The position numbers and the translations under genes are program-made. The notes under the pieces were generated by a model. That model was given only the letters and a program-made list of their open reading frames with translations, searched no databases and was not told the DNA's origin. Source: Deltaproteobacteria bacterium (GTDB taxonomy: Bacteria; Lernaellota; Lernaellaia; JACKCT01). Taken from it: 64,000 nucleotides of DNA. The DNA is taken from assembly GCA_027493875.1 (NCBI GenBank), contig JAOSJX010000022.1, positions 124,001 through 188,000 of the forward strand, given 5' to 3'. Positions 19,098 through 29,653 of the stretch are shown one piece after another (position 1 is the first letter of the stretch; each line of letters opens with the position of its first letter).

Positions 19098-19574
19098 GTG
19101 AGCAGGGGCAAACTCGGATCGGCCAACGCGCTTTTCTTGGCCGGCGTTGTGGCCAGTCTGGCGGTGGGCGCCGCCGTGGGTTTGGGCGGCTATACGTTCG
19201 TCTACGCCAAAGGCGCGTCCTACATGTTCGACGATCCCCAGGCGTGCATGAACTGTCACGTCATGACCGAGCAGTACGACGGCTGGACGCGAAGCAGCCA
19301 CCACGCCGTCGCCACCTGCAACGACTGCCACACGCCGCACGATTTCGTCGGCAAATACCTCACCAAAATGACGAACGGCTATCACCATTCGACGGCCTTT
19401 ACGTCGGGCGACTTCGCCGAGCCGATCCGTATCAAACCGCATAACCTGGAGATCACCGAACGGTCCTGCCGCCACTGCCACGCCGCCGTCGTGGACGCGA
19501 TCGACGCGCGCCACGCGCCGGGCGAAGGCATGTCGTGCGTGCGTTGTCACTGGAACGTGGGGCACCCGAAATAA
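19098..19574 (+). CDS. nrfH: Cytochrome c nitrite reductase small subunit NrfH
   Basis: Intact, 158 aa from GTG 19098, which is preceded by a GGAGA-rich ribosome site. One N-terminal membrane anchor (residues about 10-32) is followed by four CxxCH haem motifs: CMNCH, CNDCH, CRHCH and CVRCH. This is the NapC/NirT-type quinol dehydrogenase that passes electrons from menaquinol to NrfA at the periplasmic face of the inner membrane. It sits 10 bp upstream of nrfA, the standard nrfHA order. A DNR/FNR-like site lies upstream, consistent with induction without oxygen in the presence of nitrite or NO. Confidence 0.95.
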   Translation: MSRGKLGSANALFLAGVVASLAVGAAVGLGGYTFVYAKGASYMFDDPQACMNCHVMTEQYDGWTRSSHHAVATCNDCHTPHDFVGKYLTKMTNGYHHSTAFTSGDFAEPIRIKPHNLEITERSCRHCHAAVVDAIDARHAPGEGMSCVRCHWNVGHPK

Positions 19575-19584
19575 GGAGAAAACG

Positions 19585-21052
19585 ATGACGGGCCGAGGAA
19601 CCGACGCCAAACCGGAACGCAAGCTGCTTCCGCTGCTCTTTCTCTTCGCGGTGATCGCCGCGGCGGCCGCCGTGGTGGCGGCCTATCTGCTCATCGACAT
19701 CGCGGAGAAAAACAGGAAGCGCAGAACCCGTTCTTCCGCGTCGTCGAACTGACCGACGAAACGGAAGACGCGGCGACGTGGGGAAAAAACTTTCCCCTTC
19801 AATACGACGACTACCTTCGCACCGTGGACATGCAGCGCACGCGATTCGGCGGCAGCGAAGCGATGCCGCGTACGCCCACCGACGCCGATCCGCGCTCCGT
19901 CGTCTCCCAGTCCAAGATCGACGAGGACACGCGCCTGAAGGTGATGTGGTCCGGTTACGCGTTCGCCAAGGATTTCCGCGAGGAACGCGGCCACGCCTAC
20001 ATGCTCGAGGACCAGTTGTTCACCGGACGGCAGGCGGTCCCGCAGCCGGGAACGTGCATTCATTGCCACGCCTCCGTCTACGTGCCGTACAAAAAAGCCG
20101 GCGGCGGCGACCTGATCGCCGGATTCGAAAAGTTTAATCAGATGCCCTATCCCGACGCGGCCAAACTCGTGAAGCATCCGGTCGGGTGCATCGACTGCCA
20201 CGATTCGCAGACCATGCAGCTTCGCGTCACGCGCCCCGGCTTCATCGAGGGCATCCGCGCCTACAAGGCGTCGCAGGGCGTTCCCGATTACGACGTCAAC
20301 AAGATGGCCACGCGCCAGGAAATGCGTTCGTTCGTATGCGGGCAGTGCCACGTCGAATACTACTTCAAAGGCAAGGAAAAACGGCTGACCTACCCCTGGG
20401 CCAAGGGCCTCAAGGTGGACCAGATCTACGATTACTATCAGGAGATCGAATTCAGGACTGGGTCCACGCCGACACCGGCGCTCCGGCGCTCAAAGCGCAG
20501 CACCCGGAATTCGAGATGTGGAACCAGGGAACGCACAGCCGCGCCGGCGTCTCCTGCGCCGACTGCCACATGCCGTATAAGCGCGTCGGCGCGATGAAGA
20601 TCAGCGATCACCACGTCCGAAGCCCGCTGCTCAACATTTCCAATTCCTGCATGACGTGCCACCGCGTGCCGGAGGAGGAATTGAAGGCCCGCGCGGAAGG
20701 CATTCAGGAACGCAATATGCGCTTGCGCGATCAGGCGATGGACGCGCTCGTGGCGCTGATCGGCGACATCAAGGCCGCGAAGGCCGGCGGCAAGGGCGAC
20801 GGCGAGTTGGCGACGGCGATCGCGCTACAGCGTCAGGCGCAGTTCTATCTGGATTTCGTCGAGGCGGAAAATTCGAGCGGTTTTCATGCGCCGCAGGAAG
20901 CGGCGCGTATTCTGGGCGAGTCGGCGAACCTGTCGCGCCAAGGCCAGATCGCCGTTCGCGACGCGGGCTACAAACCCGAAGCCCCGGCGTGGGGTGCGCC
21001 GCCTTCCGGACCCGTCCCGGAACAAATCGCCATGGCGGACGCGGCGGACTAA
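19585..21052 (+). CDS. nrfA: Pentahaem cytochrome c nitrite reductase NrfA, CxxCH type (two frameshifts)
   Basis: About 489 aa with an N-terminal signal/anchor. It has five haem motifs: CIHCH, CIDCH, CGQCH, CADCH and CMTCH. NrfA landmarks are CGQCHVEYYF (Tyr near the active site), TYPWAKGLKVDQI, KAQHPEFEMW (Ca-site KxQH) and GTHSRAGVSCADCHMP (active-site His). It catalyses six-electron reduction of nitrite to ammonium. The active-site haem 1 is normally CxxCK; here it is CxxCH, a minority type, and a single indel cannot explain the change. Frames change near 19715 and 20455. Its stop abuts the convergent kamD stop. Confidence 0.93.
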
Positions 21053-22598
21053 TTACCGCGCGCCGAGCGCGCCGAAAATGGGGTTGTAATAGTCGGGTGA
21101 TTTGACGTGCACGCCGGCGGCGCCTTTGCCGCCGGTGCGCGGGCGTTTCACGTCGGCGAAAGCGCCTTCGGCGATGCCGTCGAAAAGGCCCACGTCCGAC
21201 AGGTGCTCCAAAAGTTCGATCGCTTTGTCCATCACGAGATTCGCGCGGCGGACGATCGGACCGTCCGGCTCCAGGCGAAACGAATCCGCGAGATGCCGCG
21301 CCGTGCCGAACGCGTATTGCGCGTTGCGGATCGACAAAAAACGGTCCATCAAAAACGGCGTGTGCAGCGCCTCGGTCATCATGCCGAGGAGTTGAATCCC
21401 CTGCCCCGTCAGCATGCCGACCAGATTGAAATACGCGTTCATCTGATGGCCGCGGAATATGTCGCCGGTCATGTGTTTCGTCGGCGGCATGTATTTGAGC
21501 GGTTGCTCCGGAAACACCTCGCGCAACAGCAAGGCGTGCGCGATTTCAAGCGATAGCGCGTCGGGGATCTCCGGATCGATCTCGAACGCGTGCCCCAACC
21601 TCCATAAGGCGCGCCGGCAATCCGGCGCGCTCGGCGAACCGCTCGTTCAGCAGACACGATGCGAGCACGGTATGCGCTTTTTCCACCGCGTCCGCGGTCG
21701 TCAGGTAATTGTCCTCGCCCGTGTTGATGGCGATCTCCGCGCGCGCGGAAAGAAGGCGTGACGCGTATTGATCGATAAAGGTTCGGTCCGGATTGATGTC
21801 GCGAAAGAGGATGCCGTAGAGGCAGTCGTTGAGCATCATGTCCAGCCGCTCGACCGCCCCGAGGGCCGCGATTTCCGGCATGCACAACCCGGAAGCGTAA
21901 TTCACCAGGCGAATATAGCGCCCGGCCGCCGTTCCCGTTTCGTCGAGCGCCGCGCGCATCAGCCGGAAATTTTCGCGCGTGGCGTACGTGCCTCCGAACC
22001 CTTCGGTCGTCGCGCCGTGCGGCACGTAGTCGAGCAGCGACTGGCCGGTCGAGCGGATGACGGCGATGACGTCCGCGCCTTCGCGCGCGGCTTGCGTGGC
22101 CTGCTCGATATCCTCGTAAATGTTGCCCGTCGCGACGATGACGTACAGCCACGGCGCGGGCGGATCGGACAACGACGCAATCAGATCGCGTCGGCTCGTC
22201 GCCGCCGTGTCGATCGCGCCCAGGGCGTCCGCCGCAAGCTTTTCACCGAGAGGACGAATTTTTTCGTCCGGCAGCGGCCCTTCGGCCAGGAGATCGATTT
22301 CGTTTCGCGACACCGCGAGGGCGAGGCTTTCGATCGGCCACTCGTGCCGCACCATGCCGGAAAGCACCGGCCGCGCGATGCCGGAGGCGAGTCGCGGCTT
22401 GAGGTGATCCGAGAGCACGTTCGGCAGCACGACGCCGTCGTCGTTCACACCGTCGAGGCCCAAGAGCCGTACGGTCGCCCGCTCGACGCTGTCCGTTGTT
22501 CGCTTTTCAATGAAGGACTGAACATCGTCCGCGACACCGCGCGCGAGAGAGCGCGCATGCGCGATTTTTCCCGGATCGATCCCCAGCGCCAGCGCCAT
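21053..22598 (-). CDS. kamD: D-lysine 5,6-aminomutase alpha subunit-like protein (KamD)
   Basis: About 515 aa, the usual KamD length, from ATG 22598 with a GGAGGAG ribosome site. Conserved KamD stretches are visible: GATTEGFGGTYATRENFRLM, YASGLCMPEIAALGAVERLD, ILFRDINPDR, INTGEDNYLTTADAVEKAHT and PTKHMTGDIFRGHQMNAYFN. The enzyme, with the B12-binding beta subunit KamE, moves the epsilon-amino group of lysine in anaerobic lysine fermentation using adenosylcobalamin and PLP. No kamE or other lysine-pathway gene lies beside it, so its partner must be elsewhere or it has another role. One frame change lies near 21598. Divergent from the metalloprotease gene. Confidence 0.88.
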
Positions 22599-22706
22599 GG
22601 CTCCTCCCGGCACCGAGTGTAGCGCCGGATACCGGCTCCGCCTAGCGGGCGCCCAATCGTCCGGTTCCCTTTGGACATTTTTCCGACGATGTCCTATTGA
22701 TAAATC

Positions 22707-23601
22707 ATGAAGAATCAAACGTTTTACGCTGGTTTCCGTCGATTGTTTCTTTTGTGCGCCTGCCTGATGGTGCTTCTCTCTCTTCCGGTTTTCGCCAGTA
22801 GCTGTTCCGGCTGCGGCGACGATGACGACGACAACGATTCGGGGGCGACAGCGACGGCGATGACGGCGGCGGAGACGACGACGGCGAGGCGCCGGACCGC
22901 GTCCGCGATCTGATCCGCGCCGAGCCGTATTCGCGTCTGGTCATCGAAGTCGACTATGTTCCCGGTTTCGAGCCGCGCGACGAGGCCGCGGTCGCGCTCG
23001 CGGACCGTTTCGCCTCGCTGCTCGACAAACCCGGCGGAATCGAAGTCGTGCTCGACGAAACGGTCGCATCGCGGGGGCGAGGACCACGCGTGGACAAGCG
23101 ACGAGCGCGACGAACTAGCGAACGAGACCTTCAACCTCGCCGTGCCGGACGACACGATCAAAATCCACAGCTTGTTTCTCGACGGGCATGACGAGAGCGA
23201 CGGCGGCGGCGGATCGATCTTGGGCATCGCATGGTCGTGGACGCACCTGGTGATGTACAAACAGACGATCGAAGATTCCTGCGGCGGCCTTACCTTGGGC
23301 GGATTGACGCCGGGGTTGCGCGAAACATTGTGCCGCATGGCCGAACAAACCGTTTGGACGCACGAGATCGGTCACCTGATCGGGCTTGTCGATAACGGCC
23401 TGCCGATGGTGGAGGACCACAAGGACCCGGACGAAGCGCACGGCGATCACGACGCGAGCAAGGATTGCGTCATGTACTGGGCGCACGAAGGCGAGAGCGT
23501 CGTGGGATTTTCTCGGCGGCCGGCTCGTGGGCGGAAACGACAATATGCTCTGGTTCGACGACGCTTGTCAGGCGGACGTCGCGGCGGTGCGCGACGAATG
23601 A
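22707..23601 (+). CDS. Zinc metalloprotease-like Asp-rich lipoprotein (three frameshifts)
   Basis: The lipoprotein signal ends PVFASSC and is followed by SGCGDDDDDNDSGGD-type acidic sequence. The body carries a metzincin-like zinc motif, TVWTHEIGHLIGLVDNGLPM (HExGHxxGL with a downstream Met), then a DHKDPDEAHGDHDASKDC loop and VMYWAHEG. Shifts occur near 22838, 23060 and 23505. It is about 298 aa. The last codons overlap the ATG of the next gene (ATGA), so the two are coupled. Probably a surface or periplasmic protease; the specificity is not visible. Confidence 0.62.
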
Positions 23602-24080
23602 AACGGCTGCTTCCGGCGGTCTTGGCGCTTTTTTTAGCGACGGCCCTGGCTCTTCCGCTGGCCTGCGACGGCGGTGACGACGACGGAGACGATGCGGCGG
23701 AGTGCCCCGGCGCGCGCGGCGGACTTTTTCCCGTCGGCGCCGAAGCGGATCTCGGGACCTGCGCGGCCTATTTCAAGACCTTCGAAGTTAAAGAAATGTT
23801 CACCGACGCCGATTTTCAATTCTACGAGATCGCGGGCAGCGCTTTCGTGGACTTTGACGGTCTGTATTTCCTGCGCGTCCTCGGAGCCGATTCGTGCGAA
23901 AGCCGCCTCCTCGGCCAAAGTCCGTTCACCCTGCGCGCCGAATTCTCGGCCTGCCGTGAGACATTCCGACTGCAACTGTTGACGGCGCCGGGGGGAAAAG
24001 ACGACGTTCTTTGCGAGCTCGACGTCGAGGCGCTGATTTCCTGTGACGACCGGCTGCGCGACGAAACCGGCGCAACCTAG
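23598..24080 (+). CDS. Small Asp-rich lipoprotein, unknown function
   Basis: Intact, 160 aa. The signal MKRLLPAVLALFLATALALP ends in a LAC lipobox, and the mature protein begins CDGGDDDGDDAAECPG. Six further Cys in the mature part may pair as disulfides. No family was recognised. Its ATG overlaps the metalloprotease stop (ATGA), so it may be that protease's partner or inhibitor; this is speculation from position. Confidence 0.6.
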   Translation: MKRLLPAVLALFLATALALPLACDGGDDDGDDAAECPGARGGLFPVGAEADLGTCAAYFKTFEVKEMFTDADFQFYEIAGSAFVDFDGLYFLRVLGADSCESRLLGQSPFTLRAEFSACRETFRLQLLTAPGGKDDVLCELDVEALISCDDRLRDETGAT

Positions 24081-24318
24081 GAGCCCGTAGGACATAGACC
24101 GGCACGTCGCCGGATGAGCGCCTGGACGCCGATCTCTGCGTCACGCAGGCTTAAAATACGTTCCGGTATTTCCGCACCTTCGTTCCTTGACCTCGACGCC
24201 CAGGCACTCACCGGCTCGACCATCTATGCCCTCCAGGCTCCTAGCGCCGGAAACCCGAAGAGCTTATACTTCGTCCTCTCTTGAGTTTGCTCGGGTTAAC
24301 GCAGTCCCGGAGGGCGCC

Positions 24319-25039
24319 ATGACTCGGCGTTTCTTATGTTTGGCGATGCTTGCCCTTCTCGCCGTTTCCCCGGCGATGCTGGCGATGACGTGCAATTCCG
24401 TGAACGAGGGCCAAGGCGCGGCGGGGATCGCGTCGGACACGCTTTACGACGACTCCCTCTGCGAAATCCCCGGCGAGGGGCTTGCCGCGGTGATCGGATA
24501 TTTGGGGTTGGGTTACTGCGAGCGGCTTGGATTGGAACTTGACGTGGACGCCGTATACGGGTCCGCCGACAAACGCGTCTTCGAACTGCGCGGAACGTTC
24601 GGGACGGCCGTGCCGCGGACTTTTTTTTCTGCGCGGCGACACGTTGTCCGCCGATGGTTCGTGTTACGCCTCGCTCACCGGCGCGGGTAATTTTCTGATT
24701 CGATCCGAGTACGCCGGCTGCGCCGACACCATCGGCTTTGACGCCGTCGAACGCATGGAAACCGCCGAACAAGCCGTTTGTCGTTTTCAGGTTTTTCTCG
24801 AAGATTCTTGCGCGGGATCACCAGGAGAGAATGCGGAGCCGAGTTGTGCGGACGTTCTCGCCGACTATTTCCAGGGTTGCTACGGCTACACCGAGCGCGA
24901 AGCCGAGCAGGAAGCGTCCTCGGTTTGCGGCTACCTTTCCGCGGAGGACCGCGCCTGCCTTACCGCGTGTTCCGAATTCGCCGACGATTGCAACGAGTTT
25001 GAGGAATGCTTGGCGAGCGAAGGCTGCTTCGTCTCCTGA
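24319..25039 (+). CDS. Cys-rich exported protein, unknown function (one frameshift)
   Basis: ATG 24319 has a GGAGGG ribosome site. The signal peptide MTRRFLCLAMLALLAVSPAM is followed by LAMTC, a weak lipobox. A frame change occurs in a T9 run near 24622. The C-terminal 70 residues hold about ten Cys in a pattern (CADVLADYF, CGYLSAEDRACLTACSEF, DDCNEFEECLASEGC) like the Cys repeats of myxobacterial secreted proteins. No enzyme motif is seen. The 238 bp before it show no gene. Confidence 0.5.
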
Positions 25040-25049
25040 GAATTGAAAA

Positions 25050-25070
25050 CGGGCGGCTCGTCGCCGCCCG
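25050..25070. terminator. Bidirectional hairpin terminator
   Basis: A perfect 8-bp stem CGGGCGGC with loop TCGTC and GCCGCCCG lies between two convergent genes. An A-rich flank (GAAAA) on the left would give a U-rich tail for the minus-strand gene. It probably ends transcription from both sides. Confidence 0.65.
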
Positions 25071-25096
25071 CATTATTCACGAATCGCTTCGCGCTA

Positions 25097-25773
25097 TTAC
25101 TTCTTCGTCTTCTTCGAGCTTTTCTTCGCCGCCGGGATTTTCGCGTAGTCGTCCTTGAAGCGCTGGATACCGATATCCGTCAGCGGATGCTTAAAAAGTT
25201 GCTTCATGGTCGAAAAGGGCATGGTGCAGATGTCCGCGCCGAGCTGCGCGCATTCGACGACGTGCAGCGGATGCCGGACCGACGCCGCGAGAAGCTGCGT
25301 GTCGATGCCGTAGTTGTCGTAAATCGTGCGGATTTGGCCGATGAGATCGAGCCCGTCGTGCGCGATGTCATCGAGACGCCCGAGGAACGGGCTGACGTAC
25401 GTCGCGCCGGCCTTCGCGGCGATCAGCGCCTGCGGCGCGGAAAAGATCAGCGTCACGTTGGTCGGCGTTCCTTCCTTCGACAGGGTGTTCACCGCGACCA
25501 TGCCTTCCTGCGTCATCGGGATTTTCACGACGACGTTTTTGCCGTATTTCCGCAGCGCGCGGCCTTCCTTGATCATCCCCTTGGCGTCGTCGGAAATGAC
25601 CTCCAGATTAACCGGCCCCCGAACCTCGCGGCACACCTCGCGCGCGACGGTGTCGAAGTCCTTCCCCGTTTTCGCGACGAGCGTCGGGTTGGTCGTCACG
25701 CCGTCCAGAATGCCCCCACGCGTTGCCCTGCTTGATCTCGTCGATAAAGGCGGTGTCCAGAAAAAAAGTCCAT
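25097..25773 (-). CDS. Fructose-6-phosphate aldolase/transaldolase (FSA type, two frameshifts)
   Basis: About 224 aa with the small-transaldolase layout: [18 protein letters not shown] at the start, [19 protein letters not shown], the Schiff-base Lys in [29 protein letters not shown] and [11 protein letters not shown]. It carries out transaldolase or F6P aldolase chemistry in the cytoplasm (pentose phosphate pathway). Two one-base insertions are obvious: a T7 run just after the ATG at 25773 and a G5 run near 25716. The tail [11 protein letters not shown] is a Lys-rich extension. Convergent with the Cys-rich gene across a terminator. Confidence 0.88.
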
Positions 25774-25972
25774 GCGTCCCCTCTTTTTGTTATCGCCCGC
25801 GTTTCCCACCAGCTTTCTGCTGCGGCGACGGATCCGCCGGTTGCGCCTTGCGTTTCGGCCCGCGCCCGCTGCGACGTACCGTCCAGGTACGCCTCGCATT
25901 CGCGGGCCTCCAACGCGGCGTCTCACCTGGCGCCTCCGCCGCGTCGCGACGAAACCCGGTGAGAAATGCGGG

Positions 25973-26673
25973 CTAGCGTTGCCCCGGGTAGCCGTAGCCG
26001 ACCATCAGGAAAATACTCGTTTCCGAAAAAATGGAAAGCTCTCCGTTGAAGAAGACGTTGGGGGTGACGAAATAGTCCGTGCCGATGAAAACCCCCGCGT
26101 TCGTGTCGCCGGCCAGATCGTTGTCCACGCCGGTCATGTGAATCGTAATGGGGTTGAATTTGACGCCGCCGTAGGGCACCACGCCTTGCAGCTTGTAGGC
26201 GATGATCAGCGCCGCCTGAAACTCCTGGTAACGCGCCTCGATGTCCTCGCCCGCGATCTCGTCGCTCGTGGTGTAGGCGAGGTACTGCAGATCGGCCGAG
26301 ACGTTGAGGTCGGACTGGAAAAACCAGAGCGGCAGCAGCATCGGCCGGATACCGCCGCCGTAGAGCGTGGCGAGCGTGCCGCGGTAGTTGGCGTCGTCGA
26401 GCGAAAAGTCCGCCGCGCCCCCGAGGCCGTACACGTCGAGAATATCGAGGGGCGCGAGGTTGAGTTTGACGAGAAAGCGCGAGCTGGCGGCCTCGTCCAC
26501 GATGGAATCGTCCTCGATGACGTGCACGTCGCGCTGCAAAAGCCGACGCCCGCCGCGACGGACAGGCCCACGGCGCCGAGATTATACGACGGCCCGCCCA
26601 CCGGCGCCGCGAACGCGGGAACCGCGAGAGCCAGAACGACCGTCACCGCGAGGAAAATCTTAGGAATCCGCAT
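25973..26673 (-). CDS. Outer-membrane beta-barrel-like protein (one frameshift)
   Basis: ATG 26673 follows GGGAGAGAACT. A signal peptide (MRIPKIFLAVTVVLALAVPA) precedes about 210 aa of alternating aromatic/polar strands (GTLATLYGGGIRPMLLPLWF, AALIIAYKLQGVVPYGGVKF, AGVFIGTDYFVTPNVFFNGE) and ends with a strand closing in a Tyr-Gly-Tyr region. This pattern fits a small 8-stranded outer-membrane barrel. The shift lies near 26540. No specific family was identified. An AT-rich stretch at 26725-26745 upstream (ATATACTATATAT on the minus strand) may hold its promoter. Confidence 0.55.
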
Positions 26674-26809
26674 AGTTCTCTCCCTTCGCACCCATGATCT
26701 GGACGGCGCAGGAAGCGCGCACCACCATATATAGTATATTTGTTCCTTACGCCACCGCCCGGCGCAAGTCAAGGAAAATTGCGGGAGGGGAAAATAAATT
26801 AGTCGAAGT

Positions 26810-27855
26810 TTAGTACCTCATCGTGAGAATCAGAAAGAGATCGGAACCATCCGTGTCTTCATCCATTTCCGCCGTCCACCGCATAATGTTCGCGGAAAGA
26901 TCGAGATTGCGGCGTCCGGAATAGTAGATCATGCCTCCCAGCTTCGTTGACGTCGGATCTTTTCCCTCTTCAGGTTGTTCGATGCCGTAGTCGAATTCTC
27001 CCCTGATTCCCACCGGCGCGCTGGAAACGGCGTGGAAATCAAACGAAACACCCCCGCCCACAGAGATGATGTTGGTCTTGTCCGTTGAATCCCCGCCGAC
27101 CGAACTGGGGGCGTCATACTTTTCGTTTAAGGCATAGTCGTAACGCAAACCGCCGTCCAGGCCGATCAATGGCGACAGCGTCTGGACCAAAAGAAGCGAA
27201 GGAGAGAAGCCGGTGCGCTCGAAAGTGAACGTGCCGTCTTTCAGTTTGACGTCGTAGATGCTTTCAAGATCGCTTTCCGACATTTCCCCGGTCTCTACCG
27301 CTTCATTTAATTCGTCAATGGCGTTCTCGATAACCTTCAACATCAAAACCAGAGGCGAAGTCTGCGCACCGTTGTCATAAGCAAGTCCGGCGGCCAAGGC
27401 GATGCTCGTTCCGGACCGTTCACTGTGATAAACGCTGAACTTCGGAATCACCGAAGCGGCATAGGTGAGCTGGCCGCCGTAGAGCATGGCGCTTTCATCG
27501 TCCACGCCGGCTAACGCGCGGCCTTCCAGGAGAAACTCGAGACTGAATCGTTCATTCAACATAAATTCAGCGCCGAGCCGTTCCGCCAATCCGCCGAATT
27601 GAAACTTATCCTCTTTGAACAATCCGAAATCCTGTTTTTCCTTGTACTCAATCGTCGAATAATCGTAGCCGAGGCTGATGCCGACGTTCGTCGTGACGAT
27701 CGCCAACGGGTAAAAATAAGGACGGTTATAGCGGTGCAACTTCACGATCCGGTCGTTGGGATCGTTGAACGGGTCCTTTTCGCATGCGCCGGTGCGGCCG
27801 CAAGGACCGTGCCGATAAACGCCAAAGCCAAAGCGAACCCTTTCGCCCATCGCAT
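26810..27855 (-). CDS. Outer-membrane beta-barrel-like protein (one frameshift)
   Basis: About 348 aa from ATG 27855, which follows GAAGGAGGCGGCG. The signal peptide (MRWAKGFALALAFIGTVLAA) lies in a different frame from the body; the join is near 27785. The body is a series of amphipathic strands (NVGISLGYDYSTIEYKEKQD, YGGQLTYAASVIPKFSVYH, ISVGGGVSFDFHAV, LGGMIYYSGRRNLDLSANIM) and ends with LFLILTMRY, i.e. a C-terminal aromatic as in Bam-assembled barrels. No family name is supported. Confidence 0.6.
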
Positions 27856-27880
27856 CGCCGCCTCCTTCACGAAGTTGGCG

Positions 27881-29599
27881 CTATTTTAGTTCCGCGGTAA
27901 GTTCATGCAAGGTACCGCGTTCGCCGCCCACCGCGCCCGCCGGGCACAGGGGCGCAAGATCGCCCGGGCAAAAGAGCCAGACACGGTTGTAATCCGTTCC
28001 GAAACGCCGCACGGCCGAGGCTGTTTCGTGCGGCCAATCCTTCGCCGTGGCCACGTAAAAACCGTCGCGTTTCGCGTAATAGAGGTAAGCCGGGTTCCAA
28101 TCGTAGGTTTCCTGAAGGTACACGATAAAATCGCGCGGCGCGGTGCGTTCGGCGAGCCACAGGCCGTCGGCCATGAGCGATCCGGCGCGCGGACGCGCCA
28201 TGCGCGCCACCTGATTTTGCGCGTTCGTCCACGTCGCGAGGAGGACGCCGGCGAGCGCCAAAGCGAAAACTCCGCGCCCCGATCCGCGGTTCGCCGCCGG
28301 GGCCGTCACGCAGCCCGCCAACGCCACGGCCCCGAGGCCGCCCAGCGCCGCCATCGGAAAGACATAGATCAATTGGTAGTCGTCGTGCCGGTGCACGCCG
28401 AAAAACAGCAGCGTCGTAAAAAAGAGTGCCCGCGAGCCATCCCAAAAGCACGGACGCCGCGCGCGGCGGACGGCGCTTCGCCAGCAGAATCACCGCCGCG
28501 ACGGCCGCGACGGCGCCGACGGGACCGACCACCTTCGCCGATAAAACGCGCCCAACTTTCGCGTAGCTCTTCACATCCAAACGATACGCGAGATCGCCGA
28601 AGTTACCACGCCGCCTCGCCCGGCGTGACCGCCGATTTACCGTCCGCCGAGGCCGTCCAAACCGTGGACCAGAGAACGGCGGCCGCGACCGCGAGGCCGA
28701 AAAGGACAAAGCCCGGCCTCCATAATCCGCGCCGTCCGCCGCAGGCCGCACGGTGCGCCGCCATGGCGAACAGAACGGGAATGACGACTGGGTTTTTGAT
28801 CGCCGCGGCCAGCGAACCCGCCGCAACCATCATGACGAAACGCGACGCCAGAATTTTTTTCGTCCCAGCCGAGATAGGCGTCGAGCGCTACCAGCGCCAG
28901 CACGATCACGAGCGGGTCCGGGATGACGGCCCGCGCGTAATAGAGATGCAGCGGAGACAGGGCGGCGAGGGCCAGCGCCGCCCCCATCGACAAATGCGCG
29001 AAGCGCAGGCGCCGCAAGATATCGACGAACACGACGAGCCCCAGCACGTAGAGCACGAAGTTCACCGACCGCGCCGTGACCGCCGCCCCGACGCCGAACG
29101 TCCGGCAAATGGCGGCGACGGAGCCTTGATAGACGGGCAGATCGAAATAATTCCGCCAAATATCCTTGTTGTACGTTTCGGGTGTGAACAAATGCCCGGA
29201 CGCGACCATTTTCTCGATGTTCGCCGCGACGTGCGTTTGGCGGAAATAGTTTTCGCCGTCCACGGGCGCGTCCAGACGGCGCGCCATCACCGCCGCGCCG
29301 GTGAGGCCGACCGCGAGCGCGACGACCAGCGCGGTATGCCCGACGGGCGCGGTGTGGAGCCCGTCGTCGGCGTTCAACCATGCGCCGCGAAGGAACCGCA
29401 CGTCCTCCAAATAGGCCCGCCGACGCCATACCACGAACGCGCCGAGACCGAGAATCGCCGCTCCGCGGAAGACGCTCCACGCCACCGCCGGAGCGCCCAC
29501 CGCGTCCGCCGCCGCCGGCAAAAACAGCGTGGGGACATGGACTTGCGCGACAACCGCCGCGAGCGCGGCGAGAACGAAGAGACGAAGCACGGCCGTCAT
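27881..29599 (-). CDS. GT-C family membrane glycosyltransferase (ArnT/PMT-like; several frameshifts)
   Basis: About 572 aa with roughly ten hydrophobic segments. The first large periplasmic loop contains DGENYFRQTHVAANIEKMVA and a Tyr-rich stretch (YNKDIWRNYFDLPVYQGSVA), the acidic-loop design of GT39/GT83 enzymes. Helices such as PLHLYYARAVIPDPLVIVLA follow. The C-terminus is soluble (LQETYDWNPAYLYYAKRDGF). Frames change near 28850 (T7 run), near 28610 and near 28420. Such enzymes move a sugar from a polyprenyl phosphate donor onto lipid or protein. Divergent from the MMPL exporter with 54 bp between the starts. Confidence 0.6.
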
Positions 29600-29653
29600 G
29601 CGGGCCCTATTTTCACGCGTTGCCTCATTCGACGCACCGTGTCATAACGCGGC

